Assembly: GCA_963731585.1 (NCBI GenBank)
Contig: CAVSWC010000013.1
Location: forward strand, 434,001 to 498,000
From: CANKHA01 sp963731585
Lineage (GTDB): Bacteria > Pseudomonadota > Alphaproteobacteria > Rhizobiales > Xanthobacteraceae
DNA length: 64,000 nucleotides
Direction: 5' to 3'
In this document: positions 1-9,945 of the stretch, in pieces
Layout of the letters: each line of letters opens with the position of its first letter
Numbering within the stretch: position 1 is the stretch's first letter
Made by a program: the position numbers and the translations under genes
Notes under the pieces: generated by a model
Database searches by the model: none
Seen by the model: the letters and a program-made list of their open reading frames with translations, nothing else
Told to the model about the DNA's origin: nothing

Positions 1-272
1 TGTTCCATCAGCATTTCAATGTCGCCAATCATCCCTCGCGGTATCTGGCATTGCAGATCGGCACCGTGCGCTACCCGCTGCTGAAGATGAAGCGCGAGAT
101 CTGGGACGTTGGAGTCGACAAAGACGTCAAGCAGGGCGGCGCGCAGGTCGAATATGAGGATCAGGATCCGCGTATTCACAAGATTTGGCTGCAAGAGATC
201 GCCAAGCACGGCGTGACATCCGGCATGGGCAAATTCATCGACGAAACCCCCTTCAGCCAGGCCGCGCGATGA
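1..272 (+). CDS. Cupin domain protein, C-terminal part (5' end outside window)
   Basis: The frame is open from base 3 to a TGA at 270-272, so only about the last 89 residues are visible. The first residues include FHQHFNVANHPSRYLAL, a cupin-like beta strand with His residues. The tail EDQDPRIHKIWLQEIAKHGV is nearly repeated in the next gene (EQDPRIHKMWLETIAAKGV), so the two are tandem paralogues. The stop overlaps the next start as ATGA (269-272), which suggests translational coupling. This copy ends in MGKFIDETPF and a short tail, which shows what the normal C-terminus looks like. The substrate is unknown; the neighbouring EutA-like gene hints at amine or aldehyde catabolism, but that is inference. 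Confidence 0.75.
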   Translation, partial: FHQHFNVANHPSRYLALQIGTVRYPLLKMKREIWDVGVDKDVKQGGAQVEYEDQDPRIHKIWLQEIAKHGVTSGMGKFIDETPFSQAAR

Positions 273-1447
273 ACGAGAGCAATCGGCCAGCGCCGGCGGG
301 GAAATACCTGGTCGATTCCTATGAGGACTGGGCGAAAGGCGAGGGCGTGCCGATCCATACCGGCGCGGCGCTGGACCTGCTGAAGGCGGAGGTGAAGCCC
401 TGGGCACGTTTCGGCGTCAATGGCGCCTTCTGCCATCTCGACGGGCGCGACGACTTCCTCACGGTTTTCCTCATCGAGCTGCCGCCGAATTCCGGCTCGG
501 CGCCGCACCAGCATTTATACGAAGCCGTTTGCTACGTGCTGTCAGGTGCCGGCACGACCGAATTCCAGGCGCCCGACGGGCATACGCAGGTGATCGAGTG
601 GGGGCCGCGGAGTCTGTTCGCGCTGCCGATGAACGCGCATTATCGCCACCGCAACACCTCTGCCGAACCGGCGCGCTTAGCGGCGGTTAGCGATCTGCGC
701 TATCTGTTCAATTTATACCGCAGCGAAAAATTCGTGTTTCAGACCGTGCGGCAATTCGACGAGCGGCATGAGGGCACCGAGGTGGTGGCTGATCTCGCGA
801 AACAGCAGCCGGGGCCGCTGACCCTTGCTAAGGGGACGCTGTCCAGCGACGTGCACGAACTGGAACCCGGCACCTATCGTGAGGGCTCGCGTCAGATGTT
901 CGGCGCTCATCTCCTCGGTGTCGATGGCGAAGGCTATATGATGACCTGGGAGGAGGGCTCGCAGGACTTTGCCCGCACCCCCTGGCGTCATGGCATCGTG
1001 ATGGCCGCGCCCGGGATGCGCTTCCGCCAGAATTTCAACGCCGGGGCGGGCCCGGCGCGCTACCTCGACGTGCAGATGGGCAGCCAAAACTATCCCAACT
1101 TCCGCTACCGGCGCGCGGCCTATGGCGATACCAGCGTCTACGCAGCGGGAAGCGCCACAATTCCGTTTGCGGAGCAGGACCCGCGTATTCACAAAATGTG
1201 GCTGGAAACTATCGCGGCCAAAGGCGTGACACCGCGGATCAGGCTAGCTCGTCATTCCGGGACGCGCGTACGAGCGCGGACTGGAATCCATACGCCGCTC
1301 ATGCTTATGGATCCGGACTCGGCTTCGGCATCCCGGAATGACGCGGTCCCGCCCCAAACCCTTGCGCAGTTTCCCCACCGTGCTAGGGGAACAGCCGCGG
1401 CTGGCCGGCCGCATTCATCCCACGCGGAAGGGCCATGCACGATTTAG
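269..1447 (+). CDS. Cupin domain protein, paralogue of upstream gene, with repeat-derived C-terminus
   Basis: The start ATG at 269 overlaps the upstream stop; an upstream in-frame ATG at 185 lies inside the previous gene and is less likely. A first cupin barrel is seen around residues 75-130, with APHQHLYEAVCYVLSG as the HxH...E type motif. A second barrel lies around 215-290 (SRQMFGAHLLGVDGEG, TPWRHGIVMAAPG). A bicupin of this kind may be a dioxygenase, isomerase or storage-fold protein; I cannot assign a reaction. After GVTPR, at about base 1240, the frame enters a palindromic repeat (1250-1343). The last 60 or so residues (ARHSGTRVRARTG onward) are repeat and intergenic DNA read as protein. 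The ORF then runs 13 bases into the EutA-like gene. The native end was probably like MGKFIDETPF of the upstream copy. Confidence 0.8.
   Translation: MNESNRPAPAGKYLVDSYEDWAKGEGVPIHTGAALDLLKAEVKPWARFGVNGAFCHLDGRDDFLTVFLIELPPNSGSAPHQHLYEAVCYVLSGAGTTEFQAPDGHTQVIEWGPRSLFALPMNAHYRHRNTSAEPARLAAVSDLRYLFNLYRSEKFVFQTVRQFDERHEGTEVVADLAKQQPGPLTLAKGTLSSDVHELEPGTYREGSRQMFGAHLLGVDGEGYMMTWEEGSQDFARTPWRHGIVMAAPGMRFRQNFNAGAGPARYLDVQMGSQNYPNFRYRRAAYGDTSVYAAGSATIPFAEQDPRIHKMWLETIAAKGVTPRIRLARHSGTRVRARTGIHTPLMLMDPDSASASRNDAVPPQTLAQFPHRARGTAAAGRPHSSHAEGPCTI
1250..1343. repeat. Palindromic repeat (GTCATTCCGG family), copy 1
   Basis: The ends are perfect 13-base inverted arms: CGTCATTCCGGGA at 1250-1262 and its complement TCCCGGAATGACG at 1331-1343. 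Inside are a second weaker pair (GGACTGGAATCCAT against ATGGATCCGGACTC) and a GCGCG-rich stem. A second member lies at 58371-58469. The element sits inside the 3' end of the cupin ORF and replaces its native C-terminus. Elements of this type are dispersed, non-coding, hairpin-forming repeats. Confidence 0.8.
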
Positions 1448-2937
1448 ATTTGGAGCACGAACACGCCACCGAAGCCGACCGCGAGGAACTCGCCCGCTTC
1501 ATCTGGAGTCAGGACAATATCGAGCTGAGCACCATCGGCATCGATATCGGCAGTTCCACCTCGCATTTGCTGTTTGCCAAGGTCACGCTGCAGCGCCAGG
1601 CGCTCGGTCTTTCCAGCCGCTTCCTGGTGGTGGGCCGCGAGGTGGTCTGGCGCTCGCCCATCATGCTCACGCCCTTCGTGCCGGACGGCACCATCGATGC
1701 CAAGAAGCTCGGGAACTTCATTCATCAGGCCTATCACGACGCCGGATTCACCCGCGCCGACATCGATTCGGGCGCGGTTATCCTCACCGGCGAGGCGATC
1801 AAGAAAACCAACGCGCGTGCGATCGACGATTTGTTTGCGGAAGAGGCCGGCAAATTCGTCTGCGCCACCGCCGGCCATAAGCTGGAATGCACGCTGGCGG
1901 CGCACGGTTCCGGCGCGGTCACGCTGTCGAAGCAGCGCAATGCTTGCGTGCTGCATGTCGATATCGGCGGCGGCACCACCAAGCTGGCACTGGTCGACAA
2001 GGGCAAGATTGTGAGCGTCGCCGCTTTCGCGGTCGGGGGCCGCCTCTTGGCAAGCGACGCTTATGGCGCCTGGACGCGGGTGGACGATAGCGCCCGGCTG
2101 GTGGCGGAAGAGCTTGGCATCGCTACCGACATGCGCAGCATGGGCGAGTTGAAAAACCGCAAGGCGATCGCCACGCGGCTCGCGACGCTCGCGGTCGACC
2201 AGATCCTGGGCGGCAGCACCGACGCGCTCGGCAAGAAGCTGGAATTGACCGAACCGCTGGCGCGCCCGGTGCAACCGGAATTTCTCACCGTCTCCGGCGG
2301 GGTCGGGGAATATGTCTTCGGCTACGAGACTAAGGAACATGGCGACATCGCCAAATTGCTTGCTGCAGAGATCGGCAGCCAACTCGGCAAGCGCAGCAAG
2401 GTTACCGTGGTCGATCCCGGTCAGCGCATCCGCGCCACCGTGATCGGCGCCTCGCAATTCACCGTGCAGGTCAGTGGCAAGACCATCTACCTGCCGCCGG
2501 AAGACGATGTGCTGCCGGTGCATAACGTGCCGGTGGTGCATGTCGATACCGATCTTTCCGGCAAGATCGATCCGAAGGTTTTCGCCAAGGCGATCGATGC
2601 CAAGCTCAAACAGGCCGACCTGCAGCCGAATTCGCGGTTGGCCATCGCCTTCACCTGGGCGGGCGATCCGGAATATTCCCGCCTGCGCGCCGCGGCCGAG
2701 GGCATTGTCGCCGCCGTGAGCGGGCGCCGCAAATCTGGCGACGTCCTCTTCCTCATGATCGAGGGCGACGTCGGCCGCACCTTCGGACACCTGCTGGAGA
2801 CCGAGCTGAAATTCCCGGGCCACGTGATTTCCATCGACGGCGTGCAGCTGCAGGACTTCGACTATGTGGACGTGGGCGCCATGATCACGCCGCCCGGCGT
2901 GGTGCCGATGGTCATCAAGTCGCTGCTGTTTTCGTAA
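1435..2937 (+). CDS. eutA: EutA-like ethanolamine ammonia-lyase reactivating factor
   Basis: This 500-residue protein has the actin/Hsp70-like ATPase layout of EutA, the factor that exchanges damaged cobalamin in ethanolamine ammonia-lyase. The first phosphate-binding loop is DIGSSTSH at residues 37-44, TGEAIKKTNAR lies at 118-128 and the second loop DIGGGTTK at 176-183. The ATG at 1435 follows a GGAAGG ribosome site four bases upstream. It overlaps the repeat-extended end of the cupin ORF. EutB and EutC are not visible; the upstream neighbours are two cupins instead. The family call is strong; the substrate enzyme it reactivates here is inferred only. Confidence 0.85.
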   Translation: MHDLDLEHEHATEADREELARFIWSQDNIELSTIGIDIGSSTSHLLFAKVTLQRQALGLSSRFLVVGREVVWRSPIMLTPFVPDGTIDAKKLGNFIHQAYHDAGFTRADIDSGAVILTGEAIKKTNARAIDDLFAEEAGKFVCATAGHKLECTLAAHGSGAVTLSKQRNACVLHVDIGGGTTKLALVDKGKIVSVAAFAVGGRLLASDAYGAWTRVDDSARLVAEELGIATDMRSMGELKNRKAIATRLATLAVDQILGGSTDALGKKLELTEPLARPVQPEFLTVSGGVGEYVFGYETKEHGDIAKLLAAEIGSQLGKRSKVTVVDPGQRIRATVIGASQFTVQVSGKTIYLPPEDDVLPVHNVPVVHVDTDLSGKIDPKVFAKAIDAKLKQADLQPNSRLAIAFTWAGDPEYSRLRAAAEGIVAAVSGRRKSGDVLFLMIEGDVGRTFGHLLETELKFPGHVISIDGVQLQDFDYVDVGAMITPPGVVPMVIKSLLFS

Positions 2938-3038
2938 CGCGCGCAGCCGCATATTCCGCTCCTTCCCGCCCGCGATCGAGTCGGCGGTAAACTCCAGCGG
3001 AAATCCAGTTGCCAAGCATCCACGGCTTGCAATTCTGT

Positions 3039-3058
3039 GTCCCCGACTTCGCGGGGAC
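3039..3058. other. Small GC-rich stem-loop between eutA-like gene and raiA-like gene
   Basis: A 7-base perfect stem, GTCCCCG at 3039-3045 and CGGGGAC at 3052-3058, encloses the loop ACTTCG. It sits in the 221-base gap 2938-3158, about 100 bases after the EutA-like stop. No T-run follows on either strand, so it is a weak terminator candidate and could equally be a short repeat of the dispersed palindromic type. Nothing else recognisable lies in this gap. Confidence 0.4.
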
Positions 3059-3158
3059 GAGCGGAGAGGGGTGGATGCGTCATTCCACCCGGAAACCATC
3101 TGCCCCGCCGTGCGTTCTCCTAAAGCCCTTGATTTCAAGAGCGTTTGGAGACCCGCCG

Positions 3159-3767
3159 ATGCAAGTCCCCCTCGAAATCACCTTCCACAATATGGAGAGC
3201 TTGGACTGGGCCACGCAGGAAATCCGCGCCCGCGTAGACGATCTGGAATCGATTTACGATCGGCTCACCTCCTGCCGGGTGCGCGTCGATCAGCGCGCGA
3301 CCAATAGCAACGATACCATCCCGCCGGTGGTGCGGATCGAGATCGGCATACCCGGCCGCAAGGATCTGGTGGTGGCGCATGAGCCCGACCGTCTGCAGCT
3401 GCGATTCCAGCGCCCGGATCTGCACAACGCCATCAACGAGGCTTTCCGCATCGCCGAGCGCCAGTTGAGCGAGTACAAGGACCGGCTGAAGGACCATACC
3501 AAGGAACTGCGCCACGAGTCCGGCCAGCACAATCTTGGCCAAGTGGCCGAGCTCAATCCCGATCGTGACTATGGATTCCTGCTGACCAAGGAAGGCGGGC
3601 TGCTCTATTTTCACCGCAACAGCATGCTGGGAGGCGACTTTGACGCGCTCAAGCTGCGGGACGAGGTCTACTACGTCGAGGAGGTCGGCGATACTGGCCC
3701 GCTCGCGACCAAGGTGCGGGTGAAGAACGCCAACGCCGAGGAAACGACACAGCAACAACGGCTATAG
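3159..3767 (+). CDS. RaiA/HPF-type ribosome-associated protein fused to a cold-shock domain
   Basis: This 202-residue protein begins at ATG 3159, preceded by GGAG eight bases upstream; the longer frame back to 3009 lacks a plausible start context. Residues 1-110 match the ribosome-hibernation/sigma-54-modulation fold (LEITFHNMESLDWATQEIRA at the start, then a long helix near 88-115). Residues 126-190 form a cold-shock (S1-like) domain with GQVAELNPDRDYGFLLTKEG and LYFHRNSM, the RNA-binding RNP-like strands. The expected role is to bind ribosomes or RNA under stress. It stands alone between the EutA-like gene and a glutathione transferase. This fusion is seen in alphaproteobacteria, so it is not exceptional. 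Confidence 0.85.
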   Translation: MQVPLEITFHNMESLDWATQEIRARVDDLESIYDRLTSCRVRVDQRATNSNDTIPPVVRIEIGIPGRKDLVVAHEPDRLQLRFQRPDLHNAINEAFRIAERQLSEYKDRLKDHTKELRHESGQHNLGQVAELNPDRDYGFLLTKEGGLLYFHRNSMLGGDFDALKLRDEVYYVEEVGDTGPLATKVRVKNANAEETTQQQRL

Positions 3768-3807
3768 GGCTTATCCTGCGGAGCGTCGTAAGTACAAGGA
3801 GTGTTTC

Positions 3808-4423
3808 ATGAAACTATATTTTTCGCCCGGCGCCTGTTCGCTTGCGCCCCACATTCTTCTCCGCGAAACGGGCGCGACGTTCGATCTGGAGCAGGTCGAC
3901 AACAAAGCCAAGAAGACCAAAAGCGGGGCCGATTTCTGGCAGATCAATCCCAAGGGCTATGTGCCGGTGTTGGAATTGGACGACGGCGAGCGGATCACGG
4001 AAAATCCGGCCGTCCTGCAATATATCGGCGACCAGCAATCCGGGTTCTGGCCTGGTGCCGGCCTGCGGGTCGATGGAGCGCGTACGCATTCAGGAATGGC
4101 TGAATTTCGTCACCTCGGAAATCCACAAGACCTTCGGCCCCCTGTTCAAGGCGGACACGCCGGAGGAATACAAGACGATCTCGCGGGCAAACCTCGCCAA
4201 GCGCTACGCCTATCTCGATAAGCACTTCGCCACGCACCAGTATTTGCATGGCGAGAAGTTCAGCGCACCGGATATTTATCTGTTCGTTGTCTCCAACTGG
4301 CTCGGCCGCGTGGGGCTCGACATGGCGACGTGGCCCAACGTTAAGGCCTGGTGGGACCGGATTGCCGCGCGCCCGAAAGTGCAGGAGGCGATGCAGGCGG
4401 AGGGATTGAAAAAAGCGGCGTAG
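3808..4423 (+). CDS. Glutathione S-transferase (one frameshift)
   Basis: Once corrected this is a typical 204-residue cytosolic glutathione transferase. The N-terminal thioredoxin-like domain begins MKLYFSPGACSLAPH, with Cys10/Ser11 in the glutathione site, and continues to PAVLQYIGDQ. The helical domain (MERVRIQEWLNFVTSEIHKT through WWDRIAARPKVQEAMQAEG) is in the next frame. Deleting one C near 4036 (CAG[C]AAT) joins them as GDQNPGSGLVPACGSMERV, the usual family sequence, so a sequencing insertion is more likely than gene decay. Start ATG 3808 has AAGGAG upstream. It conjugates or reduces electrophiles with glutathione; the substrate is unknown. Confidence 0.85.
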
Positions 4424-4473
4424 ATTTCGTCATGCCCCGGCACCCTGTCAACTTGCGCAGACGCGTATCGCTC

Positions 4474-5181
4474 TTACTTCAGCTTTGACCCGATGGTGAT
4501 GGTCAGGCGGCCGACGCCTTCCACTTCACATTCCATCTTCTGGCCTTCCGCTACCGGGCCAACGCCGGAGGGCGTGCCGGTGAAGATGACGTCGCCGGCG
4601 GCGAGCTCGACCATCTCCGACAGCTTCGAAATCGTTTCCGGCACGTTCCAGATCATCTGCGCAAGGTCACCTTCCTGCTTCAGATTGCCATTCACCTTCA
4701 GCGTGATCTTGCCCTTGGAAGGATGGCCGATTTCCGATGCCGGACGCAGCGCGCTGCAGGGCGCCGAATTGTCGAAGAATTTTCCGATCTCCCAAGGCTG
4801 CTTGATATTGCGCGAGGCGATTTGCAGGTCGCGGCGCGTAAGATCGATGCCGACGCCATAGCCATAAATACAGTCATTCGCCTTCTCGACCGGGATGTTG
4901 CGGCCGCCGCTCCTGAGCGCGACCACCAGCTCGACTTCGAAATGGAGATCCTTGGTTAGCGACGGATAGGGGATCGTCGCGCCGTCGCGCGCCAGGGCAT
5001 CCGACGGCTTGGCGAAGAAGAACGGCGGCTCGCGCTCGTCATTCCCCATCTCCCGGATATGCTCCAGATAATTGCGGCCGACGCACCAGACCCGACGGAC
5101 CGGAAACAGTTTTGAGCCGCCAGCCACCGGAAGCGACGGCGGTGCGGGCGGGGAAATCACATAATTGTCGTTCACGCTCAT
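4474..5181 (-). CDS. Fumarylacetoacetate hydrolase family protein
   Basis: This 235-residue enzyme has the FAH C-terminal fold. VGRNYLEHIREM lies at about 34-45, FEVELVVAL at 81-89 supplies metal-binding Glu residues, GIDLTRRD at 111-118 the metal Asp, and TGTPSGVGP near 209-217 closes the site. Such enzymes hydrolyse or decarboxylate 2,4-diketo acids (fumarylpyruvate, acylpyruvates) using Mg2+ or Mn2+. ATG 5181 gives the expected length; the open frame extends 63 codons further upstream without family similarity. It lies 64 bases after the ABC transporter gene on the same strand. A fumarylpyruvate or maleylpyruvate role with the nearby glutathione transferase is possible but unproven. Confidence 0.85.
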   Translation of the reverse strand: MSVNDNYVISPPAPPSLPVAGGSKLFPVRRVWCVGRNYLEHIREMGNDEREPPFFFAKPSDALARDGATIPYPSLTKDLHFEVELVVALRSGGRNIPVEKANDCIYGYGVGIDLTRRDLQIASRNIKQPWEIGKFFDNSAPCSALRPASEIGHPSKGKITLKVNGNLKQEGDLAQMIWNVPETISKLSEMVELAAGDVIFTGTPSGVGPVAEGQKMECEVEGVGRLTITIGSKLK

Positions 5182-5245
5182 GATTGTTTTTAACCCATCG
5201 GAGGAGGGAAACTGGGTAGCAGATGCGCGAAGAACCGCGGCGAGG

Positions 5246-7053
5246 TCAAGCCATGGCCGCGATAGGATCGCGCGGCTCCTGGTCGCGCAGCTGCAGGCGG
5301 TAGAAGGAGGCATAGCGGCCGCCCTTGCGAAGCAGATCCTCGTGCCGGCCGGATTCGGCGATAGCGCCATCCTCCACGACTAAAATGCGGTCCGCCTGCG
5401 TCACCGTGTGCAGCCGGTGGGCGATCACCAGCGTGGTGCGGCCCTGGCAGAGGTGCTCGATCGCCTGCTGCACCGCGCGTTCGGATTCGGAGTCGAGCGC
5501 GGCGGTAGCCTCATCCAAAAGGATGATCGCCGCGTCCTTGATCAGCGCCCGCGCCACCGCGATGCGCTGGCGCTGTCCGCCGGAAACCTGCAAGCCGTGC
5601 TCGCCCACCGGCGTGTCGTAGCCGCGCGGGAAAGCCATAATGAAGTCATGCGCGCAGGCGGCCTGCGCGGCGGCGACTATTTCCTCTTGCGTCGCGTCAG
5701 GCCGGCCGAAGGCGATGTTGTCGCCGGATAGTGCCGCGGAACAGGAATACATCCTGCCCCACATAGGCCGTCTGCCGCCGCAGCGATTGGCGCGACACCG
5801 CGGCGATATTCTGTCCATCAATCACGATGGAGCCGGCGCTGATCTCGAAGAAGCGCAGGATCAAGTTGAGGACGGTCGATTTGCCGCCGCCAGACGGGCC
5901 GACCAGCGCCGTCACTTGTCCGGGCTCGGCCACGAAAGACAGATCGCGAATCACGGGCTCGCCCGGCCGGTAGTCAAAGGACACTTTGTCGAATTCGATA
6001 CGGCCGTTCTTCAGTTTAAGGTCCGGCTTGCCGATCTCCGACGGCTCGGTGGCCGGGCTGTCGAGCACCTCGAACAGTACGCGCACGCCCACGAGCCCGC
6101 TGCTGAGGTCGATATTCAGCCGCGCCAGCCGCTTCGCGGGCTCATACGCCAGCAGGAAAGCGGCAATGAAGGAGAAGAATTGTCCCGGCTCGGCTCCAGT
6201 CTCGATCACGCGGTAGCCGCCATAGATCAGCGCGACGGCGATGGCGATGCCGCCGAGCGTCTCCATCAGCGGGCTGGCGCGATTGCCGACGCGCGCGAGC
6301 TTATTTGATTCCTTCTCGACTTCGGCGATGTGGGTGTCGAGCCGCGCCTGCATCTGGTCTTCGAGCGTGAAGGCTTTCACGATGCGGATGCCCTGCAAGG
6401 CTTCCTGCATCGTTTCCATGATCAGCGTGCCGCCGGTGAATTGGTTGCGCGCGATGGTGCGGATGCGGCGGATGAGTTTGCGCAGCACCAGCATCGCTGG
6501 CGGGCCCACGAGCAGCGTAACCAGCGATAGTATCGGATCCTGGATCACCATCACCACCGCGAGCGCGAGCAGCGAAAGCAGATCGCGGCCAAATGACGTG
6601 ACTAGGAGATTGAGCACCTGCGCCGCCGAATTGGCGCCAACGGTCAGCCGGGAGAGGAATTCCGAGGAATGGCGGTTGGCGAAGATAGCCAAGATTCTCA
6701 TGCATCAGCTTGGCGAACATGCGCCGTTGGTTTTCCGCGATGATGCGGTAGCCGATGCGCGACAGCATTACCGTGTGGCCGTAGGTCGCCGCGCCTTTGA
6801 GGGTGAAGACCAGGATCGTGGCGAGGCCGATCCAGACGATCGCCGGGAAGTCGCGGTTGATATAAGCTTGATTGACGACCTCGCCGATCAGATAAGCCGG
6901 CAGCGCCGTGCAAACCGCGACGACCGCCATCATCGGAAAGACGAGAACGTACTCCTTCCAGTGTGGCAGCCCCTGTTCGGACAGCAATCGCCGGATCATG
7001 GCGAGGGCGCCGTCGGGGTCCGCGAGCAAGGAATTCTTCTCTGCTTCGGCCAT
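5246..7053 (-). CDS. MsbA-type ABC exporter, transmembrane plus ATPase (two frameshifts)
   Basis: Three overlapping frames assemble into one half-transporter of about 601 residues. The first holds the start (MAEAEKNSLLADPDG) and first membrane helices. The second has the remaining transmembrane domain, Walker A GPSGGGKST and the Q-loop VGQDVFLF. The third carries the signature VSGGQRQR, Walker B IILLDEATAALD and the H-loop AHRLHTV. Removing one base near 6685 (TAT[C]TTCGCC) and one near 5733 (CCG[G]CGACAAC) restores GYFANRHSSEF and GTIRDNIAFGRP. The likely role is flipping lipid A-core or another lipid-linked glycan across the inner membrane, consistent with galE and glycosyltransferase neighbours. 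MsbA itself is not certain because paralogues are common. Confidence 0.85.
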
Positions 7054-7198
7054 CCGCCTTCCGCCGGAAGCGGGAGTTTTACCCGTTCCTGTGTGGTCTC
7101 ACGTCACGCGCGCAAGGGGTTTCCTTGCCCCGATAAGCAGGTTTTTTCAAGCTAAAATAACAAGGTAGCTTAAGTCGCCCCAGCGCTTAAAGCATTGG

Positions 7199-8215
<1,017 letters not shown>

Positions 8216-8340
8216 CTGTTTATCCTTGCGCGATTGATCTCGCCCTGGCCATGCAAGCTCCCCTTAGCAGGGGAATCGTATGGCGGCTACGCTTAACGCC
8301 GCGTATATGACCACAGGATAAACGGGCGGGACGGCGGGCA

Positions 8341-9399
8341 ATGGATGACCGATCGCTGAGCGGGCTCGAGGTCATCATCCCCAATCTGCATTGGCGTTAT
8401 TCCGGCGTGACCGCGACCAGCCGGATGATCGCGCCGCGGCTCGCGCGGCTGCTCCCGACTGCATGGCTTGGCCGCGACGCGCCCAAAGGCATATCCCGCT
8501 TGAATTTCGGCGATCTGCTGCGGCTGCGCAAACTGCCGGCCAAGCGCCCGCGCGTCTGGCATGCCCGGCGCAACAACGAGATGATCATCGGCCTGCTGCT
8601 GAAAGCGCTGGGCTGGCGGCTGACCCTGGTCTTCACCTCCGCCGGCCAACGTCAGCATACCTGGATCAGTCGCTGGCTGATGGCGCGCATGGACGGAGTA
8701 ATCGCGACCAGCCAGGCGGCGGCTTCCTATTTGGCGCGGCCGGCGCAGGTGATCCATCACGGCGTCGATACGCAGCTTTATCATCCGCCGGCCGATCGCG
8801 CCGCGTTCTTTGCCGCTACCGGATTGCCAGGCAAATACGGCATTGGATGCTTCGGCCGATTGCGCGAGCAGAAGGGGACCGATGTCTTCGTCGACGCGAT
8901 GTGCCGGCTTTTGCCGCGCTATCCGGATTTCAGCGCGGTCATCATTGGCGCGGTGACACCCGATCAGCAGATATTCGTCCGCAGCTTGCGTGCCCGCGTG
9001 GAGGCGGCGGGATTGGCCGAGCGGGTGCGCTTTTTCGGCGAGCTGCCCATCGCGGAAGTGCCGCTCTGGTATCAGCGCATCACGATCTATGCCTTCACTT
9101 CGCGCAATGAAGGTTTTGGACTGACGTTGCTGGAAGCCATGGCGGCAGGCAATGCGCTGGTCGCCGCCCGCGCCGGCGCCGCGAGCCAGGTGGTGATCGA
9201 CCGCCGGACAGGCATTCTCGTTCCGCCAGGCGATGTGCAGGCGCTTGTTGCGGCGCTTGAGCCGCTGATGCGCGATCCGACCCAGGCGGAAGCGATGGGT
9301 CGCCGCGCGCGTGACCGTGCGGTTGATGATTTCGGAATCGACAGCGAGGCGACGGCGATCGCGACCTTTTATGAGAAGCTGTGGGCGAGTGCGCGATAA
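8341..9399 (+). CDS. Glycosyltransferase family 4, LPS/surface glycan
   Basis: This 352-residue GT-B fold protein begins MDDRSLSGLEVIIPNLHWRY with a glycine-poor N-terminal Rossmann half. The C-terminal half shows IGCFGRLREQKGTDVFVDAM and the donor-site EX7E motif as SRNEGFGLTLLEAMAAG. The sequence resembles LPS core mannosyl/glucosyltransferases of alphaproteobacteria. It probably transfers a hexose from a nucleotide sugar to a core or lipid-linked acceptor at the cytoplasmic face. It is divergent from galE across a 125-base gap that may hold both promoters. Exact donor and acceptor cannot be read from sequence. Confidence 0.85.
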   Translation: MDDRSLSGLEVIIPNLHWRYSGVTATSRMIAPRLARLLPTAWLGRDAPKGISRLNFGDLLRLRKLPAKRPRVWHARRNNEMIIGLLLKALGWRLTLVFTSAGQRQHTWISRWLMARMDGVIATSQAAASYLARPAQVIHHGVDTQLYHPPADRAAFFAATGLPGKYGIGCFGRLREQKGTDVFVDAMCRLLPRYPDFSAVIIGAVTPDQQIFVRSLRARVEAAGLAERVRFFGELPIAEVPLWYQRITIYAFTSRNEGFGLTLLEAMAAGNALVAARAGAASQVVIDRRTGILVPPGDVQALVAALEPLMRDPTQAEAMGRRARDRAVDDFGIDSEATAIATFYEKLWASAR

Positions 9400-9451
9400 T
9401 ATACTTGGTTCCACCGGCTTGCGCAGCACGGCGTGAAATCCAGCTCCGGTA

Positions 9452-9835
9452 TTAATTCGTAGGCGGCATTCCCGCGGGCGGCGTATTCGGCTTCGGCTGG
9501 TTGGCTAGCATGCCGGCGCGGTCTTTTTTCACCTGCGCTGCTTGTTTGGATTGCGTTGCACGGGAGGCAGCCAATTCGCGCTCGATCTTCTCCTGCTCTT
9601 CTTCACTCACAACCTTAGTGTCGCGGGCAGGCGGCCGCTCGTTTACCGCCGGGTATTGCAGCTCGGTCGCCGGCCGCTGCGGCGTGCCGGCCGGCTCGCC
9701 GCCAGCCCAGGCCGGAACGGAATCAATGGCCGAGCTCGAGCAGCCCGCCGCGGCGAGCGCAAGCACCAGTGCGATAGCGATGCGTTGGTATCGGGCGGTC
9801 ACGTCAATCCCCGAGGATCTCACAAAGCGGCGCAT
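9452..9835 (-). CDS. Small lipoprotein of unknown function
   Basis: From ATG 9835 the product is about 127 residues: a short N-terminus, a hydrophobic stretch (IAIALVLALAAAGC) ending in a lipobox with Cys, then a polar Pro/Gln-rich tail (RPATELQYPAVNERPP) and a charged helix (EEEQEKIERELAASRATQSK). A GTG at 9802 would place the signal peptide at the extreme N-terminus and may be the true start. The mature part looks disordered and periplasmic. I do not recognise the family. It follows lptD on the same strand after 110 bases and converges with the GT4 gene. Confidence 0.6.
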   Translation of the reverse strand: MRRFVRSSGIDVTARYQRIAIALVLALAAAGCSSSAIDSVPAWAGGEPAGTPQRPATELQYPAVNERPPARDTKVVSEEEQEKIERELAASRATQSKQAAQVKKDRAGMLANQPKPNTPPAGMPPTN

Positions 9836-9945
9836 ATTGAGCCAGACAGCATGGCGGGAGCATGGCCGCGGCTTTGTTCCTCGTTGCAGTTGGTTATGCT
9901 CTGGAGTGCTGAGAGGACGGCCGTGAGGCAATAAGTTATTTTGGA

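Noticed and set aside
3076..3112. GTCATTCC sequence near 3080 as a third palindromic repeat copy
   Set aside because: Only one arm is present and no complementary arm follows within 150 bases.
1444..3138. Long minus-strand frame of 564 codons opposite eutA
   Set aside because: It mirrors the high-GC third-position pattern of eutA and has no protein family features.
8293..9429. Minus-strand 378-codon frame over the GT4 gene
   Set aside because: Antisense shadow; the plus-strand GT4 has clear motifs.
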